The notes beneath the pieces are model-generated. The model worked only from the letters and a program-made list of their open reading frames with translations. It was not told where the DNA came from and ran no database searches. The translations under genes were made by a program, and so were the position numbers. A DNA stretch of 49,464 nt, from positions 1-49,464 of the forward strand of contig JAILGA010000015.1 of NCBI GenBank assembly GCA_024697225.1, in the 5' to 3' direction. The stretch is from Lachnospiraceae bacterium (lineage in GTDB: Bacteria; Bacillota; Clostridia; Lachnospirales; Lachnospiraceae). Below, piece by piece: positions 26,145-35,210 of this stretch. Every line of letters starts with the position of its first letter. Position 1 is the first letter of the stretch.

Positions 26145-26660
26145 ATTAACAATAACAATGAGCTGTTTATCAATGAACAGATCCGCGACCATGAGGTGCG
26201 CGTGATCGGAGCTGACGGAGAACAGCTGGGGATCATGTCCTCTGCCGAGGCATTGAAGCTCGCTGATGAAGCGGGACTCGATCTGGTAAAGATCGCACCC
26301 ACTGCAAAACCGCCGGTATGCAAGATCGTGGACTACGGCAAGTACAAATACGATCAGCTGCGCAAGGCCAGAGAGGCCAAGAAAAAACAGAAGACCGTTG
26401 ATATCAAGGAGATCAGGATGTCTCCGGGTATCGACACCAACGACCTCAACACCAAGATAAACGCGGCGAGGAAATTCCTCACCAAGGGCAACAGAGTCAA
26501 GTTTACGATCCGTTTCAGGGGCCGCGAGATGGCGCACATGGGCGAGAGCGTGCACATCCTGACCGACATCGCCGAACAGCTTAAGGATGTCGCTGTCGTC
26601 GAGAAGGAACCCCGCACCGAGGGCCGTTTTATGAACATGATAATGACCGAGAAAAAATAA
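26145..26660 (+). CDS. infC: Translation initiation factor IF-3, AUU start
   Basis: 171 residues. AGGAGG (26131-26136) is 8 nt before ATT 26145, and no ATG lies nearby. The in-frame TTG at 26127 precedes the ribosome site and cannot be the start. An AUU start is the classic feature of infC, letting IF-3 repress its own translation because it discriminates against non-standard starts. The protein shows the IF-3 N-domain (NEQIRDHEVRVIGADGEQLG), the basic linker (YDQLRKAREAKKKQKT) and the C-domain with FTIRFRGREMAH. Role: keeps 30S subunits free and checks start codons. First gene of infC-rpmI-rplT. Confidence 0.96.
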   Translation: MNNNNELFINEQIRDHEVRVIGADGEQLGIMSSAEALKLADEAGLDLVKIAPTAKPPVCKIVDYGKYKYDQLRKAREAKKKQKTVDIKEIRMSPGIDTNDLNTKINAARKFLTKGNRVKFTIRFRGREMAHMGESVHILTDIAEQLKDVAVVEKEPRTEGRFMNMIMTEKK

Positions 26661-26690
26661 TTATCGGACATACATAAAAGGAGGTAAGTC

Positions 26691-26891
26691 ATGCAAAAGA
26701 AGATGAAGACAAGCAGAGCCGCCGCGAAGCGGTTCAAGGTTACCGGAAGCGGTAAGCTCATGAGGAACAAGGCCTATAAGCGCCATATCCTTACCAAGAA
26801 GTCCACGAAGCGCAAGAGGAATCTCAGACAGGATTCTGTAGTGGACGAGACCAATGTTAAGAATATGAGGAAGATTCTCCCCTATGTCTGA
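26691..26891 (+). CDS. rpmI: 50S ribosomal protein L35
   Basis: 66 residues, very basic. The typical L35 pattern is present: [19 protein letters not shown] near the start and [17 protein letters not shown] in the middle. AAAGGAGG stands 6 nt before ATG 26691. Second gene of the infC operon, 30 nt after infC. Confidence 0.97.
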   Translation: MQKKMKTSRAAAKRFKVTGSGKLMRNKAYKRHILTKKSTKRKRNLRQDSVVDETNVKNMRKILPYV

Positions 26892-26916
26892 TCGGGAGCG
26901 ATAATGGAGGTGTGAT

Positions 26917-27276
26917 ATGGCGAGAATAAAAGGAGCGGTTAACGCTAAGAAAAAGAAGAACAAGGTATTAAAGCTTGCAAAGGGCTACAGGGGAGCGAGA
27001 TCGAAGCAGTACAGGATCGCAAAGCAGTCCGTTATGCGTGCTCTTTCCACTGCATTTGCCGGCAGAAAGCAGAAGAAGCGCGATATGCGTGCTCTGTGGA
27101 TCGCAAGGATCAACGCGGCTGCAAGGATCAACGGCCTTTCCTACAGCAAGCTCATGCACGGACTCAAGCTTGCCGGAGTGGATATCAACAGGAAGATGCT
27201 TGCGGACATGGCGTTCAACGATGCCGAAGGCTTTGCGTCTCTTGCCGGTGTGGCAAAGGAGAAGCTTGGAGCGTAA
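26917..27276 (+). CDS. rplT: 50S ribosomal protein L20
   Basis: 119 residues, basic, of the normal length for L20. It starts [20 protein letters not shown] and has the conserved [14 protein letters not shown] and WIARINAA segments. GGAGG precedes ATG 26917. Needed early in large-subunit assembly, and in Firmicutes also the repressor that acts on the leader of its own operon. Its last 11 nt overlap the probable TTG start of the peptidase gene that follows. Confidence 0.97.
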   Translation: MARIKGAVNAKKKKNKVLKLAKGYRGARSKQYRIAKQSVMRALSTAFAGRKQKKRDMRALWIARINAAARINGLSYSKLMHGLKLAGVDINRKMLADMAFNDAEGFASLAGVAKEKLGA

Positions 27277-28762
27277 GAAAAGAGTTCTTGAAGGATTGGA
27301 GCCGGAACCGGTATTTCGCTTTTTTGAGGATATATGCGAAATACCCCACGGCTCGGGAAATGTGGAGGCGATCAGTGATTATCTGACCGCCTTTGCTCGT
27401 GATAGGGGATATGAGACCGTTCAGGACGATGCTCTGAATGTCATCGTGAAGATCCCGGCCTCGAAGGGACGCGAAGATCTCGAACCCCTGATCCTTCAGG
27501 GACATATGGATATGGTCGCCGTGAAGGAGGAGGGCTGTGACTCCGACCTCACAAAGGATCCCATAAGGCTTGAGACGTACGGTGAGACCGTGACCGCACT
27601 GGGCACAAGCCTGGGCGCGGATGACGGTATCGCCGTTGCGTATTTCTGCGCACTTATGGACGATAGGACCATAGAGCACCCCGAGCTCATAATAATAATA
27701 ACGACCGACGAGGAGACGGGGATGGACGGCGCAAGAGCCATTGATCCCGCGCACCTTGCCGCAAAAAGATTTATAAATCTCGATTCCGAGGACGAGGGCG
27801 TGCTGCTCGCGGGCTGCGCAGGCGGCGCCAGAGTGGACATGGAGCTTGAGGGCAGGGTGGAAGAGCGCACGGGTATAAAGTGCAGCCTTGAGATCTCGGG
27901 ATTAAAAGGCGGTCATTCCGGACAGGAGATCATAAAGGGCCGCGGAAACGCCTGCCATATCATCGGCCGCATTCTGCTCTCGGTAATCGATGCCGGGGAA
28001 CATATTGCCGCCGTATCAATGTCGGGCGGGGTTGCAGACAACGCGATACCGTCAGACGCCCGCGCGGAACTGATCGTGCCTGATGAAGAAGCTTATAAGC
28101 GTGTAGAAAAGATCGTTCGGGATGCGGCAAATGAGATAAAAGAGGAGCTCGGATCAAAGGATCCGGGTCTTACCGTGAAGCTCTCAAAACTCGCGGCTAC
28201 GGAAAGTCCTGTGTCTGCGGCATCCGCGGATCTCATGAAGCGCATCGCAGGGCTTCTTGCGGCGACACCGGACGGTGTCCGTTCCATGAGCGCCGACCTG
28301 CCGGGACTCCCTGAGACCTCTCTGAACCTGGGCACCATGAGCTTCGGATCCGAAAAGACCACCGGAAAGCTCTGCCTGGGTTTCTCCGTCAGGAGCGCGC
28401 GTACCTCCGCAAGAGAAGCGCTGATAAGGCAGCTTGAGATCATTGCGGAAGCTCTCGGGGCATCTTCTGAGGTTCACGGCAGATATCCCGGCTGGGCATA
28501 TGACAGGGATTCCGTCATATGTGCGCACTTTGCGGACACCTGGGAGAAAATGCGCGGACAAAGACCTCTCGTTGAAGCGATACACGCAGGGGTGGAATGT
28601 GGTATATTTAAGGATAAGCGGCAGGATCTCGACTGCGTGAGTCTTGGACCCCAGCTGCACGACATCCATTCGCCCAAGGAGACAATGGATGTGGCATCAG
28701 CCGGACGAACCTGGGAGTACCTGCTCGAAGCGCTGGGATCCTGGGACCGAAAGAAGGCGTAA
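27266..28762 (+). CDS. pepD: Aminoacyl-histidine dipeptidase (M20, PepD-like)
   Basis: 498 residues from TTG 27266. AAAGGAG is four bases before it and the start overlaps the end of rplT by 11 nt. An in-frame reading further upstream only shadows rplT. A later TTG at 27296 has no spaced ribosome site. Metal-site motifs of the M20 family are present: [37 protein letters not shown] and a late HDIHSPKE. Domain order is catalytic, lid (GHSGQEI) and catalytic. Cytosolic enzyme that cleaves dipeptides such as Xaa-His. Read-through from the ribosomal operon is likely, as no terminator lies between them. Confidence 0.88.
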   Translation: MERKKRVLEGLEPEPVFRFFEDICEIPHGSGNVEAISDYLTAFARDRGYETVQDDALNVIVKIPASKGREDLEPLILQGHMDMVAVKEEGCDSDLTKDPIRLETYGETVTALGTSLGADDGIAVAYFCALMDDRTIEHPELIIIITTDEETGMDGARAIDPAHLAAKRFINLDSEDEGVLLAGCAGGARVDMELEGRVEERTGIKCSLEISGLKGGHSGQEIIKGRGNACHIIGRILLSVIDAGEHIAAVSMSGGVADNAIPSDARAELIVPDEEAYKRVEKIVRDAANEIKEELGSKDPGLTVKLSKLAATESPVSAASADLMKRIAGLLAATPDGVRSMSADLPGLPETSLNLGTMSFGSEKTTGKLCLGFSVRSARTSAREALIRQLEIIAEALGASSEVHGRYPGWAYDRDSVICAHFADTWEKMRGQRPLVEAIHAGVECGIFKDKRQDLDCVSLGPQLHDIHSPKETMDVASAGRTWEYLLEALGSWDRKKA

Positions 28763-28766
28763 ACCT

Positions 28767-28796
28767 CTGACATACATAGGAAAAGCAGCATATGAT
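28767..28796 (+). promoter_or_regulatory. Possible promoter of the glycosidase pair
   Basis: CTGACA (28767-28772), 18 bp, TATGAT (28791-28796), just ahead of the GH2 ribosome site. No operator-like repeat was seen. The pair could also be served by read-through from pepD. Confidence 0.4.
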
Positions 28797-28814
28797 CCAT
28801 AGAAAGGAGTGCCC

Positions 28815-31232
28815 ATGAAGGAGAAATTTATCAACAGAAAATGGTTTTTCTACAAGGACTGGGACGACAGCATTAAAGAGGCAGTAAGACCCTCGGGCTT
28901 CGAGGAGGTGACTCTTCCGCACAGTGTGGTGTCAACCCCCTTCAACTACTTCGATGAGCACATCTATCAGATGGTGAGCGGCTACCGCTATGAATTTGCC
29001 ACAGAGGAGCTACGGGCCGATAAGAAGGTCTATCTGAAGCTCGACGGCGCTGCGCATGAGGCGACGGTGTTCATAAACGGCGAACAGATCGCCTGCCACA
29101 AAAACGGCTACACCGCATTTGTCATGGATCTGACGGATCATCTGATGCCGGAGGGCGAGATGAATGTGGTCGCGGTCAGGCTTGACAGCAGGGAGAGCCT
29201 CAACCAGCCGCCCTTCGGCTTTGTGATAGACTACATGACCTACGGCGGACTGACGCGCGGCGCTTCGCTTATTGTCGGAGAAAAGCTGCATATCGACGAT
29301 CTCTTTGTAAAAACGACCCGCGTAAGACATGCAAAATCAAGGCTTAAGATAGTGACCTCTCTCTCTGAACCCGCACCATCCGGCATGTATCTCACCTGCC
29401 ACGTGACGGATGAGAACGGCGAGGAGGTGGCATCCCACAAACAGCCAGTAAAGGAGGGGGTCAGCAGATTCGTATCCGAGTGGGATGTGAGGGGGATAAA
29501 GCCCTGGCGTCCGGGTGATCCCGCGCTGTACTATGTGAGAGCCGAGCTCTCGGGTGCAGAGGGCGTAAAGGACGATAAGACTGTGAGATTCGGCTTCAGG
29601 GATATCAGATTTGATGCCGGAGGGCTTTATGTGAACGGCGAAAAGATAACCGTAAGGGGTCTGAACCGTCACCAGTGCTTCGCCTACGAGGGCTATGCCA
29701 TGCCCGACAGCATACAGAGACTTGACGCTGACATATTAAAGAATGAGCTTCACGTGAATGCGGTGAGGACATCCCATTATCCCCAGGCTCAGAGCTTTAT
29801 CGACCGCTGCGATGAGCTGGGACTTCTTGTGTTCATGGAGATACCCGGCTGGCAGCATGTGGGTAACGAAGAGTGGAAGGAGCAGGCCTGTGAGAATGTG
29901 AAGGAGATGATCCTCCAGTACAGAAACCATCCCTCGATCTTCATCTGGGGCGTAAGGATAAACGAGTCTCAGGATGATCATGACCTCTATGCCAAAACCA
30001 ATCGCATAGCGCATGAGCTCGACAGCACACGGCCCACCGGCGGCGTGCGCTTTCTGCAGAAGAGCGAGCTTCTTGAGGATGTCTACACCTACAACGACTT
30101 CCTGCACAACGGCACCAACAGGGGCGTCAGCAAGAAAAAGGACGTCACCACCGACATGTCAAAAGGCTATATCATTACCGAGAACAACGGTCATATGTTC
30201 CCTACGAAATCCTTTGATGATGAGGAGCACCGCCTTGCACATATGCTCAGACACGCGCGCGTCATGAACGATATGTATGAGGAGGATGACATAGCCGGCG
30301 AATTTGCCTGGTGCATGTTTGACTACAACACACACAGGGACTTCGGCAGCGGCGACAGGATATGCTATCACGGAGTGATGGACATGTTCAGAAATCCCAA
30401 GCTGGCGGCATATCTGTGGGCATCACAGGGGGATGAGGAGGACGTCTTTGCCATATCGAGCACGCTGGATATCGGCGAGCATCCAGCGGGGCAGCTGACA
30501 AAGCTGTATGCCCTGACAAACGCCGACAGCGTCAGGATGTACAAGAACGATGAATTCGTGGCCGAGTTCTATCCGGATGTGGCAAATTTTGCATCACTCC
30601 CGCATCCGCCCGTTCTGATCGACGATTTCGTGGGCGATCTGATCGAGAAACATGAGCCCTACACCAAGGCGCAGGCGGCGCAGATACACCGCATACTTCT
30701 GGCAGTGGCCAAATACGGAATGAATTCGCTTCCTCTTGCCGTCAAGGCCGAGGCGGCAAAGATGATGGTCGTCGATCACATCACCATGGAGGAGGCCAAC
30801 AGGCTCTATGGCAAGTATATCGGAAACTGGGGCGGCGAGGCGCTTGTATACCGCTTTGAGGCCGTAAAGGACGGGAAAGTGGTCGGAACGATAATAAAAT
30901 CGGCGGTCACGGAGCATCATCCCGTCATAAAGGTAAGCTGCGAAAAGAATAATAACGGATGTTATGCTTTAAGGCCCGGAAACGGCTGGGATGCCGCGGC
31001 AGTCAGGATGACAATGAACGACCAGAACGGAAATGTACTTCCGTACTATCAGGAAAGCGCGGTTCTTTCAGCCGAGGGCGCCGTATCTGTCATAGGACCC
31101 GCAGTAGTTCCCTTCAGAGGCGGTATGACAGGAACCTATGTCAGAACGAACGGCAGTACAGGAAAGGGCAGGCTTATCATTGATATAGAGGGCAAAAAAG
31201 AGACTGTCGAATTCGAGGTGGCGGACAATTGA
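28815..31232 (+). CDS. Glycoside hydrolase family 2 (beta-galactosidase/glucuronidase-like)
   Basis: 805 residues. ATG 28815 is chosen because AAAGGAG (28803-28809) overlaps the in-frame GTG at 28809. Order: jelly-roll sugar-binding domain (about 1-170), Ig-like domain, then the TIM barrel with RGLNRHQ, acid/base Glu384 in WGVRINES and probable nucleophile Glu456 in IITENNGH. About 300 further residues follow the barrel, including GH2-type Ig-like parts. No signal peptide, so it acts on sugars already taken up. Removes a terminal beta-linked sugar; galactose is favoured by the GH36 partner but not proven. Coupled to the next gene by a TTGA overlap. Confidence 0.88.
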   Translation: MKEKFINRKWFFYKDWDDSIKEAVRPSGFEEVTLPHSVVSTPFNYFDEHIYQMVSGYRYEFATEELRADKKVYLKLDGAAHEATVFINGEQIACHKNGYTAFVMDLTDHLMPEGEMNVVAVRLDSRESLNQPPFGFVIDYMTYGGLTRGASLIVGEKLHIDDLFVKTTRVRHAKSRLKIVTSLSEPAPSGMYLTCHVTDENGEEVASHKQPVKEGVSRFVSEWDVRGIKPWRPGDPALYYVRAELSGAEGVKDDKTVRFGFRDIRFDAGGLYVNGEKITVRGLNRHQCFAYEGYAMPDSIQRLDADILKNELHVNAVRTSHYPQAQSFIDRCDELGLLVFMEIPGWQHVGNEEWKEQACENVKEMILQYRNHPSIFIWGVRINESQDDHDLYAKTNRIAHELDSTRPTGGVRFLQKSELLEDVYTYNDFLHNGTNRGVSKKKDVTTDMSKGYIITENNGHMFPTKSFDDEEHRLAHMLRHARVMNDMYEEDDIAGEFAWCMFDYNTHRDFGSGDRICYHGVMDMFRNPKLAAYLWASQGDEEDVFAISSTLDIGEHPAGQLTKLYALTNADSVRMYKNDEFVAEFYPDVANFASLPHPPVLIDDFVGDLIEKHEPYTKAQAAQIHRILLAVAKYGMNSLPLAVKAEAAKMMVVDHITMEEANRLYGKYIGNWGGEALVYRFEAVKDGKVVGTIIKSAVTEHHPVIKVSCEKNNNGCYALRPGNGWDAAAVRMTMNDQNGNVLPYYQESAVLSAEGAVSVIGPAVVPFRGGMTGTYVRTNGSTGKGRLIIDIEGKKETVEFEVADN

Positions 31233-33595
31233 TAAAGTCGGCGAAAGGAAAAATTTTCTACCTGGCGACGGATAACAGCTCCTACATGATCTTAGTGAGA
31301 GAGGAGGGTTATCCCGAGCATCTCCATTACGGTGAAAGACTCTTTGGAGAGGACGGGATCAGCGACAGGGACCTCGAGGATGCGGCAGATGCGCTTGCCG
31401 AGAAGCAGCTCGATCCCGGCGGGAACATGATCCAGGCAAGGAGCGGGTCACCGCTTTGTCTTGAGAAGCTTTGCCTCGAGGCATCGTCCTTTGGCAAGGG
31501 CGATATCAGGGAACCGGCGCTTCACATAAGATTCGATGACGGCTCGGATACCTGCGATCTCGTTTTTGACTCCTGTGAAACGGTTGAAGGCAAGAGTATG
31601 CCCGAAGGAATGCCGGGCGCTGTCTGCGAAGAGGGCGACGGCGTTGAGGAGCTCAGACTCTTTCTGAAGGACAGGGATTCGGGCGTGAGGGTCACTCTGA
31701 GATATGCCGTGTTCCCGCGCTCTGACGTGATAGTGAGGAGCATGCGGCTTGATGTGCCGGAGGACATGAAGGGCGGCGTGACGATTGAGAGGATAATGAG
31801 CACGCAGCTCGATTTTCACCGGACCGGCCTTGTTTTCTCGTCATTCCACGGACACTGGGCGGATGAGATGCACCGCTTTGACACCGCGGTGGACGCTGGC
31901 AAAGCCGTGAGCGAGGGACTCTGGGCCGGAGTGTCGGGCAGCAGATCCAATCCTTTCGTGATGATATCAGAGAGCGGTGCGACAGAGGATCATGGGGCGG
32001 TCATAGGGGCCAATCTCATATACAGCGGGGATCATTACGAGGCGCTGTCGGCGGACGGCTTTGACAGGTCGCGCTTTGTCTCGGGCATACAGCCGGAAGG
32101 CTTTTCCTGGAGACTGGAGCCGGGCGAAAGCTTTGATACGCCGGAGGCTGTCCTTTGTTTTTCTTCTGCGGGCTTCGGCGGTATGAGCCATATGATGCAC
32201 GGCTTTGTGCGCAGGCACATAGTGAGGGGATACTGGAGAGACAGACAAAGGCCCGTGCTGTTAAACAGCTGGGAGGCCAATTATTTCAAATTCGATGCAG
32301 CAAAGCTCATCGCCCAGGCAAAAGCAGCAAAGAAGCTCGGAATTGAGCTTTTTGTGCTGGATGACGGGTGGTTTGGAGAGCGGAATTCGGATGCTTCGTC
32401 CCTCGGGGACTGGCACACTAATACCAGAAAGCTGCCGGAAGGTCTGGACGGATTGTCCGGCAGGATCCGGGAGCTTGACATGAAATTCGGCCTGTGGGTT
32501 GAGCCGGAGATGGTAAACAGGGACTCCGGGCTGTTCAGAGAGCATCCGGAATGGGCTGTCAGGATACAGGGGAGAGAGCACTCGGAAGGAAGGAATCAGA
32601 TGATCCTCGATCTTACAAGGACCGAGGTGCAGGATTTTATCATCGGTGAGATGTCCCGTGTCATAAAGGAGGCTTCGGCGGATTATATCAAATGGGACAT
32701 GAACCGCATTTTTTCGGACAGATATTCGGCGGCTCTTGACCCCGCAAGACAGGGTGAGTTCGGGCACAGATATTGTCTGGGACTCTATCGTGTGCTGAGT
32801 GAACTCGCGGGCAGATTTCCGAAGGTACTGTTCGAGGGCTGCGCCTCCGGCGGCAACAGATTCGATCTCGGAATGCTCTGCTTTTTCCCTCAGATCTGGG
32901 CCAGTGATGACACGGATGCCATGTGCAGGGCCGATATCCAGAGGGGATACAGCTACGGATACCCCATGTCCGTTTTGGGTGCGCATGTATCGGCGAGCCC
33001 CAATCACCAGACGCTCAACAGGACACCCGTGGAGACCAGGTTTGATGTTGCGGCTTTCGGGTGTCTGGGCTATGAGTTTGACCCCTCGGATCTGAAGCCG
33101 CAGGACCGCGCCCGCATCACTGCGGATGTGGAGTGGTATAAGGAATGGAGGGAGGTCTTCTTTGGGGGTGACTTCTACAGACTTGAGGGAGATTCGGTAA
33201 TGGCAGTCTCCCGTGACAGAAAAAGAGCCTGTGCGCTGCTCCTTCAGAGACAGAACAGACCTAACAGACCGTTCGTCCAGCTTAAGCTCAGAGGCCTGGA
33301 TCCGAAGCTTTACTATCGCTATGAAAGCAGGCCGGCCGATGTCAGCATCAGGGACTTCGGAAGCCTTGTGAACACCATGTCTCCGGTTCATATAAAGGAC
33401 GGGGGTCTGATACAGGGGATAGCGGCCGGATTCTACAAGCTCCCTTCGGACACGGACAAGGGCCGCATGCGGGGCAGCGCCCTCTGCGCCTGCGGCATAA
33501 GACTCCTTCCCAACTACGCCGGCACCGGCTACTCGGATGGCACCCGTGTATTCCGGGACAGAGACGCAAGGCTGATCATGTTCACGGCGGACTGA
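31229..33595 (+). CDS. Alpha-galactosidase, glycoside hydrolase family 36
   Basis: 788 residues. Start is TTG 31229 within the stop of the GH2 gene, with GAGGTGG about 8 nt upstream. An N-terminal beta-sandwich is followed by a TIM barrel with FVLDDGWFGERN, KFGLWVEPEMVN, nucleophile Asp490 in YIKWDMNR and acid/base Asp560 in WASDDTDA, and by CASGGNR, all signatures of GH36. No signal peptide. Hydrolyses alpha-1,6-galactosides of the raffinose and melibiose type in the cytoplasm. Together with the GH2 enzyme it forms a two-enzyme galactoside unit without a regulator or transporter in this window. Confidence 0.94.
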   Translation: MIKSAKGKIFYLATDNSSYMILVREEGYPEHLHYGERLFGEDGISDRDLEDAADALAEKQLDPGGNMIQARSGSPLCLEKLCLEASSFGKGDIREPALHIRFDDGSDTCDLVFDSCETVEGKSMPEGMPGAVCEEGDGVEELRLFLKDRDSGVRVTLRYAVFPRSDVIVRSMRLDVPEDMKGGVTIERIMSTQLDFHRTGLVFSSFHGHWADEMHRFDTAVDAGKAVSEGLWAGVSGSRSNPFVMISESGATEDHGAVIGANLIYSGDHYEALSADGFDRSRFVSGIQPEGFSWRLEPGESFDTPEAVLCFSSAGFGGMSHMMHGFVRRHIVRGYWRDRQRPVLLNSWEANYFKFDAAKLIAQAKAAKKLGIELFVLDDGWFGERNSDASSLGDWHTNTRKLPEGLDGLSGRIRELDMKFGLWVEPEMVNRDSGLFREHPEWAVRIQGREHSEGRNQMILDLTRTEVQDFIIGEMSRVIKEASADYIKWDMNRIFSDRYSAALDPARQGEFGHRYCLGLYRVLSELAGRFPKVLFEGCASGGNRFDLGMLCFFPQIWASDDTDAMCRADIQRGYSYGYPMSVLGAHVSASPNHQTLNRTPVETRFDVAAFGCLGYEFDPSDLKPQDRARITADVEWYKEWREVFFGGDFYRLEGDSVMAVSRDRKRACALLLQRQNRPNRPFVQLKLRGLDPKLYYRYESRPADVSIRDFGSLVNTMSPVHIKDGGLIQGIAAGFYKLPSDTDKGRMRGSALCACGIRLLPNYAGTGYSDGTRVFRDRDARLIMFTAD

Positions 33596-33638
33596 GCACT
33601 GTATACACCGCACGGTTTATAATTCTTCTGACGGGGAG

Positions 33639-33667
33639 TTGACAACCGGCGTTCTTTACTGTAAAAT
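33639..33667 (+). promoter_or_regulatory. Strong promoter of cheY
   Basis: TTGACA (33639-33644), exactly 17 bp, TAAAAT (33662-33667). A start near 33674 leaves a leader of about 50 nt with AGGAGG at about 33708-33713. Confidence 0.88.
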
Positions 33668-33722
33668 GTCTGATATGTGTTGAATTGACCGTATTTTAGC
33701 GGCTTTAGGAGGTATCTGGTTT

Positions 33723-34085
33723 ATGGCTAAGAAGATTCTTATCACAGACGACGCAGCTTTCATGCGTATGATGCTCAAGGATATCCTGACCAAGGGTGGC
33801 TACGAGGTCGTCGGTGAGGCAGAGAACGGGCAGATGGCCATTGATAAGTTTAAGGAATTGCATCCTGATCTTGTGACGCTCGATATCACAATGCCTGAGC
33901 TTGACGGGATCGGCGCTCTCAAGGGCATTAAGGCGGCGGATCCCAATGCTGTATGCATCATGTGCTCGGCTATGGGTCAGCAGGCTATGGTTATCGAATC
34001 CATTCAGGCCGGTGCCAAGGATTTCATCGTCAAGCCTTTCCAGGCTGACCGTGTTATATCCGCAGTTCAGAAGGCTATCGGCTGA
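33723..34085 (+). CDS. cheY: CheY-type chemotaxis response regulator
   Basis: 120 residues, a lone receiver domain with no output domain. Phosphoacceptor Asp54 (LVTLDITMPELDG), acidic pair Asp9/Asp10, Ser82 and Lys104 (FIVKPF) are all present. The sequence follows the CheY of Firmicutes, which binds the flagellar switch when phosphorylated. It stands alone between its own strong promoter and terminator, with no cheA, cheW or flagellar gene here. A role as a general phosphate sink or a non-motility regulator is possible. Confidence 0.88.
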   Translation: MAKKILITDDAAFMRMMLKDILTKGGYEVVGEAENGQMAIDKFKELHPDLVTLDITMPELDGIGALKGIKAADPNAVCIMCSAMGQQAMVIESIQAGAKDFIVKPFQADRVISAVQKAIG

Positions 34086-34112
34086 TCAGGATTAAATAAC
34101 ATTAGATATTTA

Positions 34113-34143
34113 CCCGCAGTCACGTGCTGCGGGTTTTCTTTTC
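34113..34143 (+). terminator. Terminator of cheY
   Basis: Stem CCCGCAG (34113-34119) and CTGCGGG (34127-34133), 7-nt loop, then TTTTCTTTT. Confidence 0.85.
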
Positions 34144-34153
34144 TCTTGAAAGA

Positions 34154-34162
34154 TGGTATAGT
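34154..34162 (+). promoter_or_regulatory. Extended -10 promoter giving a leaderless mRNA
   Basis: TGGTATAGT (34154-34162) is an extended -10 element. The ATG at 34171 begins eight bases after it, so the transcript should start at or just before the start codon. The TTGAAA at 34146 is too close to serve as -35. No ribosome site is present. Confidence 0.55.
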
Positions 34163-34170
34163 AACTCTGT

Positions 34171-35124
34171 ATGGAAAAGGAGATTGACCACAAAAAACGG
34201 ATAAGGTTTTTGAGACGACTCATCATCATCTCGGTTTTGATGGCTATCCTTGTTCCCGTTGCACTGTGTGTGATACTTGCGGCCCGCTATGACCGGGCCA
34301 TGAATGCCCTGGACAAAAGCCGCGAGGAGCTCACGTGGTACAAAAACCACTACGATGCGCGGGAAGTGTGGGAGGCCGCGCTTGCAGCCGCCGCAGCGGA
34401 TCAGGCGGCCAGAGATGCCGCCACGGTGCGCCCGGGCAGCGGCGTGAACGATGCGTCGGCGGAGGCATCTTTTACGGAAGACTATGTGGAGCCGGAAGAG
34501 GATCAGGTTGATACCAGACGGGTGTATCTCACTTTTGACGACGGACCGAGTCCCATGACGGGCCGGATATTGGACATATTATCGGATTACGGAGTAAAGG
34601 CCACCTTCTTTGTGGTGGGAAAGCCGGATAAGAGATATGCCGACGATTACTGGCGCATCGTGGCCGAGGGACACACGCTGGCCATGCATTCGTACTCGCA
34701 CCGTTACGCCGATATTTACAGCTCTGCCGAGAGCTTTCAGGAGGATCTGCACAAGCTTCAGAATTTTCTGTATGATACCACCGGTGTGTGGAGCAAGCTT
34801 TACAGATTTCCGGGCGGCAGCTCCAATAATGCTTCGGCGGTGGATATGGATGTGTTTACCGGATATCTTGACCGGGAGAACATCACATGGTTCGACTGGA
34901 ATGTCGATGCGGGCGATGCCTCGGGCAGCATAAGCGCTTACGAGGTTACGGACCGGGTGATCTCGGGTGTAAAAAAGCATGAGAACGCTGTTGTCCTGAT
35001 GCATGATGCCGCGGAAAAGGAATCTACGGTGGAAGCACTGCCCACGGTGCTGGAGACGCTGCTTGCAATGGATAACACCGAGATCCTTCCGATAACTGAT
35101 AACACCGAACCGGTCCATCACTGA
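34171..35124 (+). CDS. Membrane-anchored polysaccharide deacetylase
   Basis: 317 residues. One membrane helix near the N-terminus (about 16-38) anchors the protein with its catalytic domain outside. A linker rich in Ala, Asp and Glu precedes a NodB-type domain (about 115-300): TFDDGPS with Asp123 and Asp124, MHSYSH with His173 and His177 as metal ligands, RFPGG, WFDWNVDAGD, and LMHD. These match peptidoglycan N-acetylglucosamine or N-acetylmuramic acid deacetylases of Firmicutes. Likely modifies the cell wall. The cell-wall link is strengthened by the bactofilin gene that follows 86 nt later. Confidence 0.9.
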   Translation: MEKEIDHKKRIRFLRRLIIISVLMAILVPVALCVILAARYDRAMNALDKSREELTWYKNHYDAREVWEAALAAAAADQAARDAATVRPGSGVNDASAEASFTEDYVEPEEDQVDTRRVYLTFDDGPSPMTGRILDILSDYGVKATFFVVGKPDKRYADDYWRIVAEGHTLAMHSYSHRYADIYSSAESFQEDLHKLQNFLYDTTGVWSKLYRFPGGSSNNASAVDMDVFTGYLDRENITWFDWNVDAGDASGSISAYEVTDRVISGVKKHENAVVLMHDAAEKESTVEALPTVLETLLAMDNTEILPITDNTEPVHH

Positions 35125-35210
35125 TATGTTTGCAGGTGAGCACTCAGACCCGGTATCCGCGGGGCATAGTGCGAACAGCATATAAAAAAATAAAAAAAGG
35201 AGACAGTACT

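Noticed and set aside
26975-27265. Long N-terminal extension of the PepD reading frame through rplT
   Set aside because: It is a second frame of rplT, a clear ribosomal protein gene; PepD homology begins only after the rplT stop.
32261-33613. 450-codon minus-strand ORF opposite the GH36 gene
   Set aside because: Antisense shadow of a strongly supported gene; no ribosome site, promoter or recognisable protein.
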